From: Valencia hispanica
Taxonomy: Eukaryota; Chordata; Actinopteri; Cyprinodontiformes; Valenciidae
DNA: 64,000 nucleotides
Direction of reading: 5' to 3'
Assembly: GCA_963556495.2 (NCBI GenBank)
Contig: OY747705.1
Location: forward strand, 23,487,501-23,551,500
This document shows positions 60,601 to 64,000 of this stretch, one piece after another; position 1 is the first letter of the stretch; the number at the start of each line of letters is the position of its first letter. Under the pieces are notes generated by a model. That model was given only the letters and a program-made list of their open reading frames with translations. It had not been told where the DNA came from and searched no databases. A program made the translations under genes and the position numbers.

Positions 60601-61313
60601 TGTTGAGGGATAAGCATAAAGTGATGAAATACAAATCAAAATGTCCTGAGAGTATTTTTGGTGCATCCCTGCATCTTGCTCCATATACCATAAAACATGT
60701 TAAATCCACAGAGAAACAATCTGATCCCCAATGAAGAGGTGTCTGTTATTAAGAGGGTTAATTCATCAAAGTACCTTCCAGTCTTAGTAGCCTCCGATTA
60801 AAATTATACCCAAAGCTTCAAGGAAACAGCCATTACACACGTGGAACCTGTTTTACAAAGTGGCCAAAAAAGTAAAATAGAAGACCATGCAATGCAAATA
60901 AAATAATTATGATTGACTTAATGTGCTTTAACTTTTAAAAGTAGGCTATGCTTTATGTTTATTTTCATTTTTGCAAAATTTTTCATTATTTCATATGTTT
61001 ATTAATGTGTTATAACAGTGCGAAATGAATGCAATAAATTATCCAAAAAAGGACTGAACGAGACAAAGAGGTGACTACAGAGACACGCTGGCGCACGCAT
61101 GGAGGTCTGTGCTCAGATGGAGACAATAAAATGCAGGTGACCAGAACAGGATATTTTATCCTATACGGGCAAGATTCTCTGCCTTGAAGACAACATGAAG
61201 TTTTCATCAACACTTTCTCTTTCTTATAAGACATGCAAGAAATTTCCTAAATGACTCACCGCTCGAGTGAGACACAGGGAAAGAAAAATCCATCTCGTGT
61301 TGCGGTGGAACAT
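9134..61313 (-). CDS. ghrhr: Growth-hormone-releasing-hormone-receptor-like class B GPCR (13 coding exons)
   Basis: The joined exons give 1245 nt, or 414 residues. Layout: signal peptide (1 to about 18-20); hormone-binding ectodomain with cysteines at 40, 55, 64, 78, 96 and 112 (the six class B cysteines) plus an extra Cys27 in HPEC; seven membrane helices at roughly 126-154, 160-185, 199-226, 240-262, 283-308, 328-350 and 358-380; short tail to 414. N-glycosylation sequons are at 49, 87 and 95. The TM3 Cys202 and loop-2 Cys272 (CWD) form the usual disulfide pair. Family signatures are RNFIHIQLF in TM2, [11 protein letters not shown] in TM6 and [14 protein letters not shown] in TM7. [19 protein letters not shown] and FSFLPD resemble GHRHR more than VIP or PACAP receptors. 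The known role is pituitary Gs-coupled reception of GHRH, raising cAMP and growth hormone release. Teleosts have GHRHR paralogues, including PRP-type receptors, so the exact paralogue is open. No stop or frameshift was found in any exon. Confidence 0.9.
10018..10057 (-). mobile_element. Fragment of the GGAT-tailed retroposon
   Basis: CTGCGATGGATTGGCGACCT and the following bases match, in opposite orientation, the 5' part of the element at 7533-7659. It directly abuts the L1 3' UTR copy at 10058. Confidence 0.5.
10058..12262 (-). mobile_element. 5'-truncated L1-like copy: G-rich 3' UTR only
   Basis: This copy aligns in long blocks to 40918-42326, which is the 3' UTR of the L1-like element listed below: TGATGTTATGGACACGGAGA at the low end, and AAATGTCTTCCCAGGGAGCC near the high end. 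It contains about 775 bp (about 10600-11375) absent from the other copy. The extra block is extremely GC-rich, with the sense (minus) strand G-rich. The 355-residue and other long Gly/Pro/Arg frames here are composition artefacts. The copy lies in ghrhr intron 12, in the same orientation as the gene. Confidence 0.75.
12263..12944. other. Intron 12, nothing recognised
   Basis: This is unannotated intronic DNA between two mobile elements. It has no open frame of interest and no clear repeat edge. Confidence 0.35.
12945..14372 (+). mobile_element. L2-like LINE fragment interrupted by a MITE
   Basis: The left part (12945-13327) encodes decayed reverse transcriptase: an [20 protein letters not shown] segment, [17 protein letters not shown], and the catalytic YADDTQLY box. 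It is cut at codons EPIQT by an inserted 495-bp MITE. The right part (13826-14372) resumes with the C-terminal region ([20 protein letters not shown], then a CNSVLSGL segment). The same family lies on the minus strand at 33440-34265 without the MITE. Multiple stops; dead. Confidence 0.8.
13328..13822. mobile_element. PIF/Harbinger-like MITE with TAA target duplication
   Basis: The ends are GGCCTGGTTCACACCGGCCG on the left and the reverse complement TGGCTGGTTCACACTGGCCG on the right, continuing to GCGGAAGCG, so the inverted repeats are about 30 bp. The element is flanked by TAA at 13325-13327 and 13823-13825. The uninterrupted LINE copy at 33440-34265 shows the empty site. It is 495 bp, GC-rich at the ends, with no transposase. 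Three-base TWA duplications are characteristic of PIF/Harbinger. Confidence 0.8.
14373..15156. other. Intron 12, nothing recognised
   Basis: This is AT-rich intronic sequence ending at the exon 12 donor. No repeat boundaries are visible. Confidence 0.35.
15157..15198 (-). CDS. ghrhr: ghrhr exon 12 (TM7, 42 nt)
   Basis: This 42-nt micro-exon (acceptor ttttacag, donor GAG|gtcagt) encodes [14 protein letters not shown]. It is the class B TM7 signature, placed exactly where the family has its 42-nt exon. Confidence 0.95.
15590..16240. other. Intron 11 block with CpG-rich core, possible degenerate MITE
   Basis: It begins with TTAAAGAGCAACTCACCCCT, a sequence type often seen at ends of teleost TTAA-flanked MITEs, but I could not find the matching right end. 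The interior (15830-16090) is richer in CG, with C-runs near 15918-15940. The function is unknown. Confidence 0.3.
16505..16683 (-). mobile_element. tRNA-derived SINE
   Basis: On the minus strand the head (from 16683) reads GGGGTGTCACGTAGCACAAT, then GGTTAAGACAGG (A-box-like). About 50 nt later comes GGGTTCGACTCCC (B-box-like), the internal RNA polymerase III promoter of a tRNA. A non-tRNA body follows, ending near 16505 beside a T/A-rich tract. The tRNA-like part cannot fold as a full tRNA with a CCA-ready acceptor, so it is a retroposon and not a gene. Confidence 0.7.
17136..17262 (-). CDS. ghrhr: ghrhr exon 11 (TM6 and ECL3)
   Basis: This 127-nt exon (acceptor tgcaacag, donor TTTCAG|gtgcaa) covers residues 325-367. 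It includes [20 protein letters not shown] and ends LCLGSFQ. It appears one codon shorter than the 130 nt I recall for this family exon, the gap falling in the third extracellular loop ([12 protein letters not shown]). Confidence 0.93.
17405..17472. repeat. (GT)n microsatellite
   Basis: An imperfect GT/GC-interspersed dinucleotide tract of about 65 bp in intron 10, close to the exon 11 acceptor side. Confidence 0.9.
18011..18102 (-). CDS. ghrhr: ghrhr exon 10 (TM5 and ICL3)
   Basis: This 92-nt exon (acceptor atcaacag, donor TACAG|gtatag) covers residues 295-325. It encodes [19 protein letters not shown], then a polar loop ending SSQYR. The basic RILxxKL motif is the G-protein contact of class B receptors. 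Confidence 0.93.
18343..18719. mobile_element. hAT-like MITE
   Basis: CAGTAATGGTTGTTGCACG on the left pairs with the reverse complement of the right end, CAGTGATGGCTTTTGATATG. The sub-terminal CTCTGGGCAAGCCC resembles that of the element at 6009-6290. It sits in intron 9, 71 bp from exon 9. Confidence 0.55.
18791..18860 (-). CDS. ghrhr: ghrhr exon 9 (ECL2 and TM5 start)
   Basis: This 70-nt exon (acceptor ctctacag, donor GCG|gtaaat) covers residues 271-294. It contains [18 protein letters not shown]: the loop-2 Cys272 and the WWIIKGP signature. Confidence 0.93.
19179..19239 (-). CDS. ghrhr: ghrhr exon 8 (TM4)
   Basis: This 61-nt exon (acceptor ctctacag, donor CAGA|gtttgt) covers residues 251-271. 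It encodes [22 protein letters not shown] after TM4 Trp-Gly is conserved, and the small exon size fits the family pattern. Confidence 0.9.
19240..19986. other. Intron 7, left part: nothing recognised
   Basis: This is AT-rich intronic sequence between exon 8 and a LINE 3' end. Confidence 0.35.
19987..21330 (-). mobile_element. L2-like LINE 3' fragment
   Basis: On the minus strand, 21301 to about 20566 encodes the C-terminal half of a LINE polyprotein in two overlapping frames. The first has [16 protein letters not shown] and [12 protein letters not shown]. The second has [55 protein letters not shown] and [17 protein letters not shown]. The long 3' UTR (about 20565-20010) and the (TTTGA)-type tail at 19987 match 3955-4645 and 25083-26385. 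It is 5'-truncated within the region downstream of the catalytic box, so it has no RT activity. Confidence 0.85.
21331..22225. other. Intron 7, right part: nothing recognised
   Basis: This is AT-rich DNA between the LINE fragment and exon 7. No coding signal. Confidence 0.35.
22226..22379 (-). CDS. ghrhr: ghrhr exon 7 (TM3 and start of TM4)
   Basis: This 154-nt exon (acceptor ctgtccag, donor TGGG|gtgaga) covers residues 200-251. It includes the TM3 cysteine (FACK, Cys202) and [16 protein letters not shown], the family TM3 signature. Confidence 0.95.
22467..22599 (-). CDS. ghrhr: ghrhr exon 6 (TM2)
   Basis: This 133-nt exon (acceptor ttcaacag, donor TCCACA|gtaaga) covers residues 155-199. 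It contains [18 protein letters not shown] and VFIKDANLF, the class B TM2 and first extracellular loop signature. Intron 6 is only 87 bp. Confidence 0.95.
22600..23752. other. Intron 5: nothing recognised
   Basis: This AT-rich intron between exons 6 and 5 has no clear repeat edges. Confidence 0.35.
23753..23856 (-). CDS. ghrhr: ghrhr exon 5 (TM1)
   Basis: This 104-nt exon (acceptor ttttag, donor TTCAG|gtttga) covers residues 121-155. It encodes [19 protein letters not shown] and the rest of helix 1. The YFxTVK motif precedes TM1 in the family. No ORF of useful length covers it, so it is easy to miss. Confidence 0.9.
24566..24657 (-). CDS. ghrhr: ghrhr exon 4 (end of ectodomain)
   Basis: This 92-nt exon (acceptor ctgtag, donor GAG|gtaagg) covers residues 90-120. 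It carries [19 protein letters not shown], with Cys96, the conserved GW and Cys112. The PFPPY run resembles GHRHR. Confidence 0.92.
25083..26385 (-). mobile_element. Internally deleted L2-like LINE (ORF1-like part fused to RT C-terminus)
   Basis: The 3' UTR and C-terminal coding region (25681 to about 26076) closely match the copy at 19987-21330. Upstream of about 26076 the match stops. The minus-strand frame runs on into a different Ser/Pro-rich segment (start [16 protein letters not shown] at about 26334), which resembles the N-terminal ORF1/gag-like region of such LINEs. The result is one uninterrupted 217-residue frame joining the front and back of the element, with EN and RT lost. A poly-C run of about 23 bases lies at 25166-25188 in the 3' UTR. 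Confidence 0.7.
26386..27159. other. Intron 3: nothing recognised
   Basis: The stretch is AT-rich, with a small (TA)n near 26468-26482. A short GGAT-retroposon-like piece (AGCAGGGTTGCTGGGGTAGC) is at about 26350-26385. Confidence 0.35.
27160..28330 (+). mobile_element. Decayed Tc1-like transposon
   Basis: The forward strand preserves the order of a Tc1 transposase gene in ruins: [12 protein letters not shown] near 27355, [12 protein letters not shown] near 27705 (just before the first catalytic position), a relic of the QDND region near 28000, and [10 protein letters not shown] near 28090 (relic of SPDLNPIEN). Many stops and indels. Confidence 0.55.
28760..28867 (-). CDS. ghrhr: ghrhr exon 3 (ectodomain core)
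   Basis: This 108-nt exon (acceptor ggatag, donor ACAG|gtaggt) covers residues 54-90. It holds [14 protein letters not shown] and [12 protein letters not shown]: Cys55, Cys64 with the conserved CWP, and Cys78. NNT gives a second glycosylation sequon. Confidence 0.92.
29302..29407 (-). CDS. ghrhr: ghrhr exon 2 (ectodomain start)
   Basis: This 106-nt exon has an acceptor gcttccag and a donor GAAG|gtgtgt. It encodes residues 19-53 plus one base of residue 54, including [19 protein letters not shown] (Cys27, Cys40) and the glycosylation site NRS. HPEC followed by an acidic stretch and Cys is shared with GHRH, VIP and secretin receptors. Confidence 0.9.
29525..29612 (-). mobile_element. Short retroposon with 13-bp target duplication
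   Basis: This second copy of the element at 7533-7659 is flanked by perfect GATATTTATTATC repeats at 29512-29524 and 29613-29625. It shares the GGAT-type 3' tail but is truncated about 40 bp earlier at its 5' side. It sits in intron 1, 118 bp upstream of exon 2 in the gene's direction. Confidence 0.8.
30061..30440. repeat. Minisatellite, ~20-bp units
   Basis: Tandem variants of GGGATGAGGGAGGGGATGAA run for about 380 bp, strongly purine-rich on the plus strand. The 150-residue His/Pro/Ser minus-strand frame is a by-product. In the ghrhr sense strand it is a pyrimidine tract in intron 1. Confidence 0.95.
30800..31640 (+). mobile_element. Decayed Tc1-like transposon
   Basis: A degraded copy of the transposase gene is readable by eye around 31090-31200 (region just around the first catalytic Asp, DRxxSKIxF-like) and 31370-31440 (QNDND-like relic before the second Asp). 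No continuous frame remains. Confidence 0.5.
31641..33439. other. Intron 1: no clear feature
   Basis: This is AT-rich. Sequence at 32740-33400 has the look of another heavily decayed, reverse-oriented DNA transposon, but I cannot anchor it to a motif. Confidence 0.3.
33440..34265 (-). mobile_element. L2-like LINE fragment (uninterrupted relative of 12945-14372)
   Basis: The minus strand encodes the catalytic-box-adjacent region ([22 protein letters not shown]), then [34 protein letters not shown] and the [17 protein letters not shown] segment. It overlaps the family at 12945-14372 and gives the empty-site comparison for the MITE there. Frames are broken. Confidence 0.8.
34266..35065 (-). mobile_element. 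Decayed Tc1-like fragment
   Basis: It is closely similar to 52420-53900: shared blocks include AATTACAGCTGAAGGTCTAT, GGATTAAGGTCTGGACTTTG and ACCATTCAATTGTAGCTCTG. These are antisense to the part of the transposase around SPDLNPIEN and the QDND region. No coding capacity. Confidence 0.6.
36650..36747. repeat. (TA)n / TATAGA microsatellite inside the LINE RT
   Basis: About 98 bp of TA and TATAGA units sit exactly between the SVLGPILF motif and the MVPIGKTI segment of the RT. It probably arose by expansion of a short TGTATATATG present in the element. Confidence 0.95.
37822..37849. other. 11-bp perfect hairpin in LINE 3' UTR
   Basis: CTACACCTAGT (37822-37832) and ACTAGGTGTAG (37839-37849) are exact inverted repeats around a 6-nt loop CTGGTG. 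It could form a stable RNA stem-loop in the LINE transcript. Confidence 0.85.
38338..38981. other. Intron 1: no clear feature
   Basis: There is no gene signal. The 74-residue forward frame from 38411 has a Leu/Tyr/Cys-rich stretch but no family resemblance and starts in low-complexity sequence. Confidence 0.3.
38982..39924 (+). mobile_element. Probable solo LTR (Gypsy-type) with promoter motifs
   Basis: A ~943-bp segment begins TGTCAGGATCC and ends TGTTATTACA (TG...CA type ends). A promoter-like core is present: ATTGG (inverted CCAAT) at about 39061 and TATATAAAAG at 39093-39102, followed by a GC-richer region. 20 nt beyond the end is TGGTGCCCCGAACA (39945-39958), which looks like a tRNA primer-binding site. 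No internal gag/pol follows and I could not identify a target duplication, so solo LTR is an inference. Confidence 0.45.
39093..39102 (+). promoter_or_regulatory. TATA box of the putative LTR
   Basis: TATATAAAAG sits about 30 bp after an inverted CCAAT box, in good promoter spacing. In ghrhr terms it is antisense within intron 1. Confidence 0.45.
40264..40300. repeat. (CAGA)n microsatellite
   Basis: There are about eight tandem CAGA units. Adjacent sequence (CTCCACCAAGGATGTTATGT, then TCTGTCTGTTAGTTAGCAAC) looks like a common teleost interspersed repeat. Confidence 0.9.
40770..40917 (-). other. Extra 148 bp between shared L1 3' end and poly(A)
   Basis: The other L1 copy (10058-12262) ends at ATTGTTGGGG, corresponding to about 40914. 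Here another ~148 bp follows on the minus strand before the poly(A) tail, including AATAAAGATT right after the shared end. It may be 3' transduced flanking DNA or a longer 3' UTR version. Confidence 0.45.
43261..46951 (-). pseudogene. L1-like ORF2 (endonuclease + reverse transcriptase), frameshifted
   Basis: The span is 3691 nt, or about 1230 codons, the normal ORF2 length. The N-terminal APE-type endonuclease has [32 protein letters not shown] and LLLGGDLNF, then after a frame change [11 protein letters not shown] and SNHAPVSL. The RT (from about 45868) includes [67 protein letters not shown] and the catalytic [10 protein letters not shown]. The C-terminal part (44182-43261) is in other frames, ending GSIT-stop at 43261. 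At least four frame breaks make it inactive, although every catalytic block is recognisable. Confidence 0.9.
47133..48729 (-). mobile_element. Complete Tc1-like transposon, TA-flanked, inside the L1
   Basis: Terminal inverted repeats CACTACCGTTCAAAAGTTTG / reverse complement at the other end, extending through GGGGTCAC, are perfectly preserved over about 27 bp. TA dinucleotides flank both ends (47131-47132, 48730-48731). The length is 1597 bp, as expected for a complete element. It inserted into the L1 spacer between ORF1 and ORF2. The transposase is disabled. Confidence 0.95.
47293..48337 (-). pseudogene. Tc1-like transposase with several disabling mutations
   Basis: The start MARKR is at 48337, with a TAA as codon 6. 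The reading continues in the same frame as [20 protein letters not shown], then [20 protein letters not shown] (paired HTH), the [10 protein letters not shown] linker and a second HTH. TGA replaces Trp after HWTEED, followed by a frameshift before the first catalytic Asp. [16 protein letters not shown] and [15 protein letters not shown] (second Asp) follow, then TAG, then [20 protein letters not shown] (third acidic residue) to the stop at about 47293. The gene is inactive, but the ends could still be mobilised in trans in principle. Confidence 0.9.
48958..49827 (-). pseudogene. L1-like ORF1 (RNA-binding protein), one internal stop
   Basis: The span is 870 nt, or 289 codons plus stop. Domain order: Ser/Thr/Pro-rich N-terminus, coiled coil (about residues 65-145, with [20 protein letters not shown] and heptad Leu spacing), RRM-like part starting [10 protein letters not shown], then [10 protein letters not shown] and the C-terminal [18 protein letters not shown]. 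The only break I see is a TGA after residue 170 (49317-49315). After it the same frame continues to a TAG at 48960-48958. It is otherwise well preserved, suggesting the insertion is not ancient. Confidence 0.85.
50078..50221 (-). mobile_element. L2-like LINE 3'-end fragment inserted in the 22-bp array
   Basis: The minus strand reads AACTGATTGGAATGTTTGTA, GTGCCTTGAGATGACATCTG, ATATAAATAAACTGAATTGA and a GAATT tail, matching 38207-38337. It interrupts the left arm between two 22-bp units. Strong 5' truncation (144 bp) fits target-primed insertion. Confidence 0.85.
50497..50766 (-). pseudogene. Zinc-ribbon-like ORF fragment of the fold-back element
   Basis: The minus-strand frame starts at [14 protein letters not shown] (Met at 50754; an upstream Met at 50766). 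It contains two Cys pairs, CPFC and CGDC 14 residues apart, as in a zinc ribbon. An acidic stretch follows, then [20 protein letters not shown], a helical segment ending SLWTVKTK and a stop. The same first ~28 codons occur inverted in the left arm from 50346 on the plus strand ([18 protein letters not shown], one Cys lost). The layout resembles the N-terminus of integrase-like transposase ORFs I recall from fish and cnidarian genomes, but no catalytic domain is present here. The family is not certain. Confidence 0.45.
51148..52329. other. Intron 1: nothing recognised
   Basis: This is AT-rich intronic DNA without clear repeat edges or reading frames. Confidence 0.35.
52330..54450 (-). mobile_element. 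Decayed Tc1-like transposon, split by a MITE
   Basis: Right and left of the inserted MITE the sequence is collinear with 34266-35065 and runs further, through CATGATGCTGCCACCCCCATG (antisense to the HGGGSxMLWG region) near 54025 and GGAAGAAGGTGCTCTGGTCA (antisense to the first catalytic Asp region) near 54170. It is a longer but dead copy of the same family, antisense coding. Confidence 0.7.
52592..53249. mobile_element. PiggyBac-type MITE with TTAA target duplication
   Basis: AGGTTGAATATGGAACAT at 52592-52609 is perfectly inverted at 53232-53249. TTAA stands at 52588-52591 and 53250-53253. Deleting the 658 bp plus one TTAA restores collinearity with the uninterrupted relative near 34440. 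There is no transposase; the interior has a GC-rich patch near 53050. Confidence 0.85.
54451..55819. other. Intron 1: nothing recognised
   Basis: This is AT-rich intronic sequence with no supported feature. Confidence 0.35.
55820..56085 (+). mobile_element. LINE 3'-terminal fragment
   Basis: The forward frame from 55829 has the look of a LINE polyprotein end: [20 protein letters not shown], then [20 protein letters not shown] and a stop at about 56036. TTTCCCTCTGGGATCAAGAA and a T-rich tail follow, typical of Rex-type LINE 3' ends. The clade is not certain. Confidence 0.65.
56413..56970. mobile_element. PiggyBac-type MITE with TTAA target duplication
   Basis: GGGGGGGTATTATGC at the left is perfectly inverted at the right (56956-56970). 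TTAA flanks both sides (56409-56412 and 56971-56974). It is 558 bp, non-coding, unrelated in ends to the MITE at 52592. The 142-residue forward frame that crosses it is not a gene. Confidence 0.85.
56971..57734. other. Intron 1: nothing recognised
   Basis: There is no supported feature. A less AT-rich patch at 57300-57540 has a 68-residue minus frame with no family resemblance. Confidence 0.3.
57735..58345. repeat. Tandem dimer of a ~300-bp unit with CCCTAA-like tracts
   Basis: Two head-to-tail copies (about 57735-58035 and 58036-58345) each start with ACACACACAC and TACCCATATTAGGACTTTAT. A CCTAACCCTAACC stretch follows, then GGTCCATCGGTCTTCAGAAG, ending in TAGGATAGCAATACAAGAAC. The telomere-like motif is part of the unit and does not indicate a chromosome end. 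Confidence 0.85.
58346..61259. other. Intron 1, last 2.9 kb before exon 1: no clear feature
   Basis: The stretch is AT-rich. Around 59600-60000 the sequence has the style of a decayed reverse-oriented DNA transposon, without a motif I can anchor. The portion next to exon 1 could hold regulatory DNA but nothing specific is visible. Confidence 0.3.
61260..61313 (-). CDS. ghrhr: ghrhr exon 1 (start codon and signal peptide)
   Basis: The ATG is at 61313-61311. The 18 codons encode [18 protein letters not shown] and the exon ends in phase 0 at GCG|gtgagt. The hydrophobic core IFLSLCL is short but preceded by basic residues. It joins to exon 2 as [12 protein letters not shown], giving a normal secretin-family N-terminus. 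The downstream intron is about 32 kb. I chose this exon because it is the only one upstream of exon 2 with a consensus donor, the correct phase and a signal sequence. Confidence 0.8.
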
Positions 61314-61450
61314 GCTGTCGGCTCCTTCTTTAGCAGTCCAAACGCAGCGCTTTCCTGAGACGCACTCCAGCAGGATAGGATGCTGAGCTGAGCTGAGCTG
61401 CGCTCTCCCCAGGTGATATTTAGATTATTTCCACAATAAAAGCCTGAAGC
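61314..61450 (-). promoter_or_regulatory. ghrhr: Probable ghrhr 5' UTR and core promoter region
   Basis: On the minus strand the ATG is preceded by a GC-richer leader with GAGCTGAGCTGAGCTG-type triplication (61383-61401). About 105 bp from the ATG there is an AT-rich CTAAATATCACC (around 61415-61426) that might serve as a TATA-like element. The transcription start is not determined and no Pit-1 site is convincing. Confidence 0.3.
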
Positions 61451-61834
61451 ACAAAGTGCGGGTTGTCATGAAGATTAGTTACTCATTTTACATCCTAACA
61501 TCTATAAGCTACATACAGCTGTGCCATAATATGTTAACCCTATTGAATCAAGCTTTAATGCGCTATAATCCGCAACACACGCTTTTATTTTGAAGTCACA
61601 CACCTTTTACAGCTCCGAGATGGTTTTAGACTCGAATTTGACAGTCCACGTTGTGTCGCCAAAGTCACGCTGAAATATTTTGTCACAATATTTTTCGTTA
61701 TCTCCACAAACTTTAATGCATCTACTCGTTTTTTTTTTGTTTTTTTTTTCAAAGATAGGCTAACAAATTAGTGCATCACGATGAAGTGGAGGGGAAATTA
61801 TACGTTTTTTAAAAATAAAAAATCTTACAAAAAC

Positions 61835-62620
61835 AAATCCAAACAGTGTGGCATGCATTTGTGTTTAGCACCCTTTGAAGAGTAGCCAAGGCTACAACAA
61901 CATTTTGGTGCAATTATGGCTGCAAGTCTTTTGGTGTATGTATCTACCGCCATTGCACTTCCAGAGATTGAAATATAAACTGTAAGATGTAAAATAGCAC
62001 AAGCTTACTTAGACTGAACAGAGTGTTCAAAGTTCAACCTTTAAGTCTTCACAGATTCTCAGCTGGACTAAAGTCTGGACCATTTCATTGTAGCTCTGCC
62101 TGTATGAGTATGGGCTGTATTCCACATTTGCTGTGCCCCCTACATGCCCCGTGGCTAACTGCAAGCTGGACTTCTTTTAGCTTGCTTCTCTTCCATATGA
62201 GCCTTTTTTTATTTCCTAACTAATGGTTGTTCCGCCAAAATATTCTCCCACCTGAGATTTGCAGTTCCATACTTATTTAAGATGAGTTATTCAAAGCTTG
62301 TATATTGTTTTGTAACATAACCCTTCTTCACAGCTTTTTCCCTGGCCCTGTCTGCTTTGCGTCTTAGTCTTCATGATACAGTTTGTTCACTAATGCTCTG
62401 TAGCAAATCTCCAAGGCCTCCAAAGAACACCTGTATTTTAACTAAATTAGATTACATACTATATGGACTAATTAGGCCACTTTGAAGGTCACTAGTTGCA
62501 CTGGATTTTATTTAGAAGTAAAAGCTAAATATAAATCCCAGCAATGAAGCTCATGGCTGCAATGTGAAAAAGATTAAAGGGGAAGGATAACTTTGGCAAG
62601 TCATTGTATATTTAATTAGA
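61835..62620 (-). mobile_element. Decayed Tc1-like fragment upstream of ghrhr
   Basis: GCAATTATGGCTGCAAGTCT, TTCTCAGCTGGACTAAAGTC and CATTGTAGCTCTGCCTGTAT follow the same order as the copies at 34266 and 52330, in more decayed form. It lies about 520 bp upstream of the ghrhr start codon. Confidence 0.5.
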
Positions 62621-64000
62621 AAATTCTGTGAAAAATTTGTTTCTAAATACATATTTTTAACAGAAAGTGATTTAGTGTATATCACACTATAAAATAAAAC
62701 AATAAATCAAAACACAGAAAAGAACACACTTCACCTATTTAATAAGACACATAACAATATTCAATCACACATTTTATTTATTTAATAGCTGTTTGCTTTT
62801 CATACACATGACTGTTACAATGACTGAAGCAAAATGTATTGCTTTTAAAATAGTCTTGCAAAGAAGGAAATAGGAAAAATTGAAAAATTCATCTGTGCAA
62901 GTCATCGAGGAAGAAAATATAATCTTAACAAATTTTAAAAATGTAACAATTAAAAAAAGCTTTTTAGGTAGTTGAGGGTGTGCATAGGATTTGCACCAGT
63001 TTACAATCTTTAAGAAATAAATATCGATCAAACTTTATTGACAGACTTGATTGAAATAGCCCTTTACAAACTTGGTTTGTTAGTTAGTGTGGGGTTGTGT
63101 ATAAAAGTGATTGTGTTCCTTTAAGGGCCTGCTCAAACAAATCAGAAAATAATCTTCCATCACTTAAAGTCTGAAAAGGGAAGGAAAAACTGAGAAAAAC
63201 AATGTAGGAATTTCAAATGAAAAGCAACTGACAAAGTAATTTGATGGATGGAGACAAATAATGTGTAAAGTGTACATATAAAAATATTTAAAGTTCTCAC
63301 ACAGTTTTACCATTTAATACCTTGATTTAAGTTTTAAGCCCATAAAAATTAAAAACATACTTCTGGCAGTGAAGACTAAAAGGCACTTTGAAGGTATAGG
63401 AACATTTCAGCTGACAGTATCAGTAAAGTTACTTTAATGACCCATAAAGTCCGCCTGTGAAAGTACAGCAGTTTATGAAGCCCTATAAACTGGTTATAAA
63501 GAAAGATATATATTTTTTAAATTAGCTAAATTCCTCATCTAGAACGCTAAGACGTGAAACTACTACAGAACAAATGTATAACAATAATAAAAAGAGTGCA
63601 AGCTCCGTGGTTTGTCGTAAAGCAAAAACTGTGCTTTTTCCATATCCCCATCACCCCTTTACTACAAAAAGAGTGCAAATGTAACATCCAGACACACCGT
63701 TTAAAAAGTAAACCACAACTATTGTAGAAAGTTGTGCAGTTTTGTGCAATTTGATTGAAAAGGTGAATAAAAATCAGTAAAAAATGTCCATCTAATTGGA
63801 AAAAAATGTGTTAAAACCTTTCTGTGCATTTTTTCAGATACGATTTTGCACCACTAGTGTTGAATATATGGGAGAAACGATGACAAATAAGAACTGTGAA
63901 CACTGAAACTGAACAGACAACAAATACAACAATACCTAGAAGAACTAAAAGGTTTTTGTCTTACTTGATGAATAGAATAAAGAAAAATCATGATAAAAAT
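62621..64000. other. Right edge: nothing recognised
   Basis: This is AT-rich sequence without a supported gene. It could be the untranslated end of a neighbouring gene beyond the window, but no exon is visible. Confidence 0.35.

Overview
The window is vertebrate nuclear DNA, most probably from a teleost fish. Genes are split into small exons with GT-AG introns. The intergenic and intronic DNA is packed with teleost-type repeats: Tc1-like transposons, L2-like and L1-like LINEs, TTAA- and TAA-flanked MITEs, a tRNA-derived SINE and long microsatellites. No species call is possible from the sequence alone.

One gene dominates. A complete growth-hormone-releasing-hormone-receptor-like class B GPCR (ghrhr) lies on the minus strand, with its ATG at 61313 and its stop at 9134. 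I could place all 13 coding exons with canonical splice sites; they join in frame into a 414-residue receptor. Exons 2-13 sit between 9134 and 29407, and exon 1 (signal peptide) is isolated at 61260-61313 behind a 32 kb first intron. At the left edge a second minus-strand gene begins, with a signal-peptide exon at 105-236 whose remaining exons lie outside the window. I recognise no host gene right of 61313.

Transposon content by region. 1.1-2.6 kb: Tc1-like element. 3.7-9 kb: CT tract, LINE 3' end, hAT-like MITEs, and a short retroposon with 13-bp target duplications. Intron 12 (9.2-15.2 kb): a truncated copy of a G-rich L1 3' UTR, then an L2-like LINE split by a TAA-flanked MITE. Introns 11-3: a SINE, MITEs and two LINE 3' ends. 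Intron 1 (29.4-61.3 kb): a 20-bp-unit minisatellite, decayed Tc1 copies, a long L2-like LINE, a probable solo LTR, and a nested block at 40.57-51.15 kb.

The nested block is the most interesting structure. A fold-back element has arms made of a 22-bp repeat plus an inverted duplication of the start of a zinc-ribbon-like ORF. It was split by a nearly full-length L1-like element, which was in turn split by a Tc1-like element; a LINE 3' fragment also entered one arm. The receptor exons show no disablement, so the mobile DNA appears to be tolerated as intron filler.
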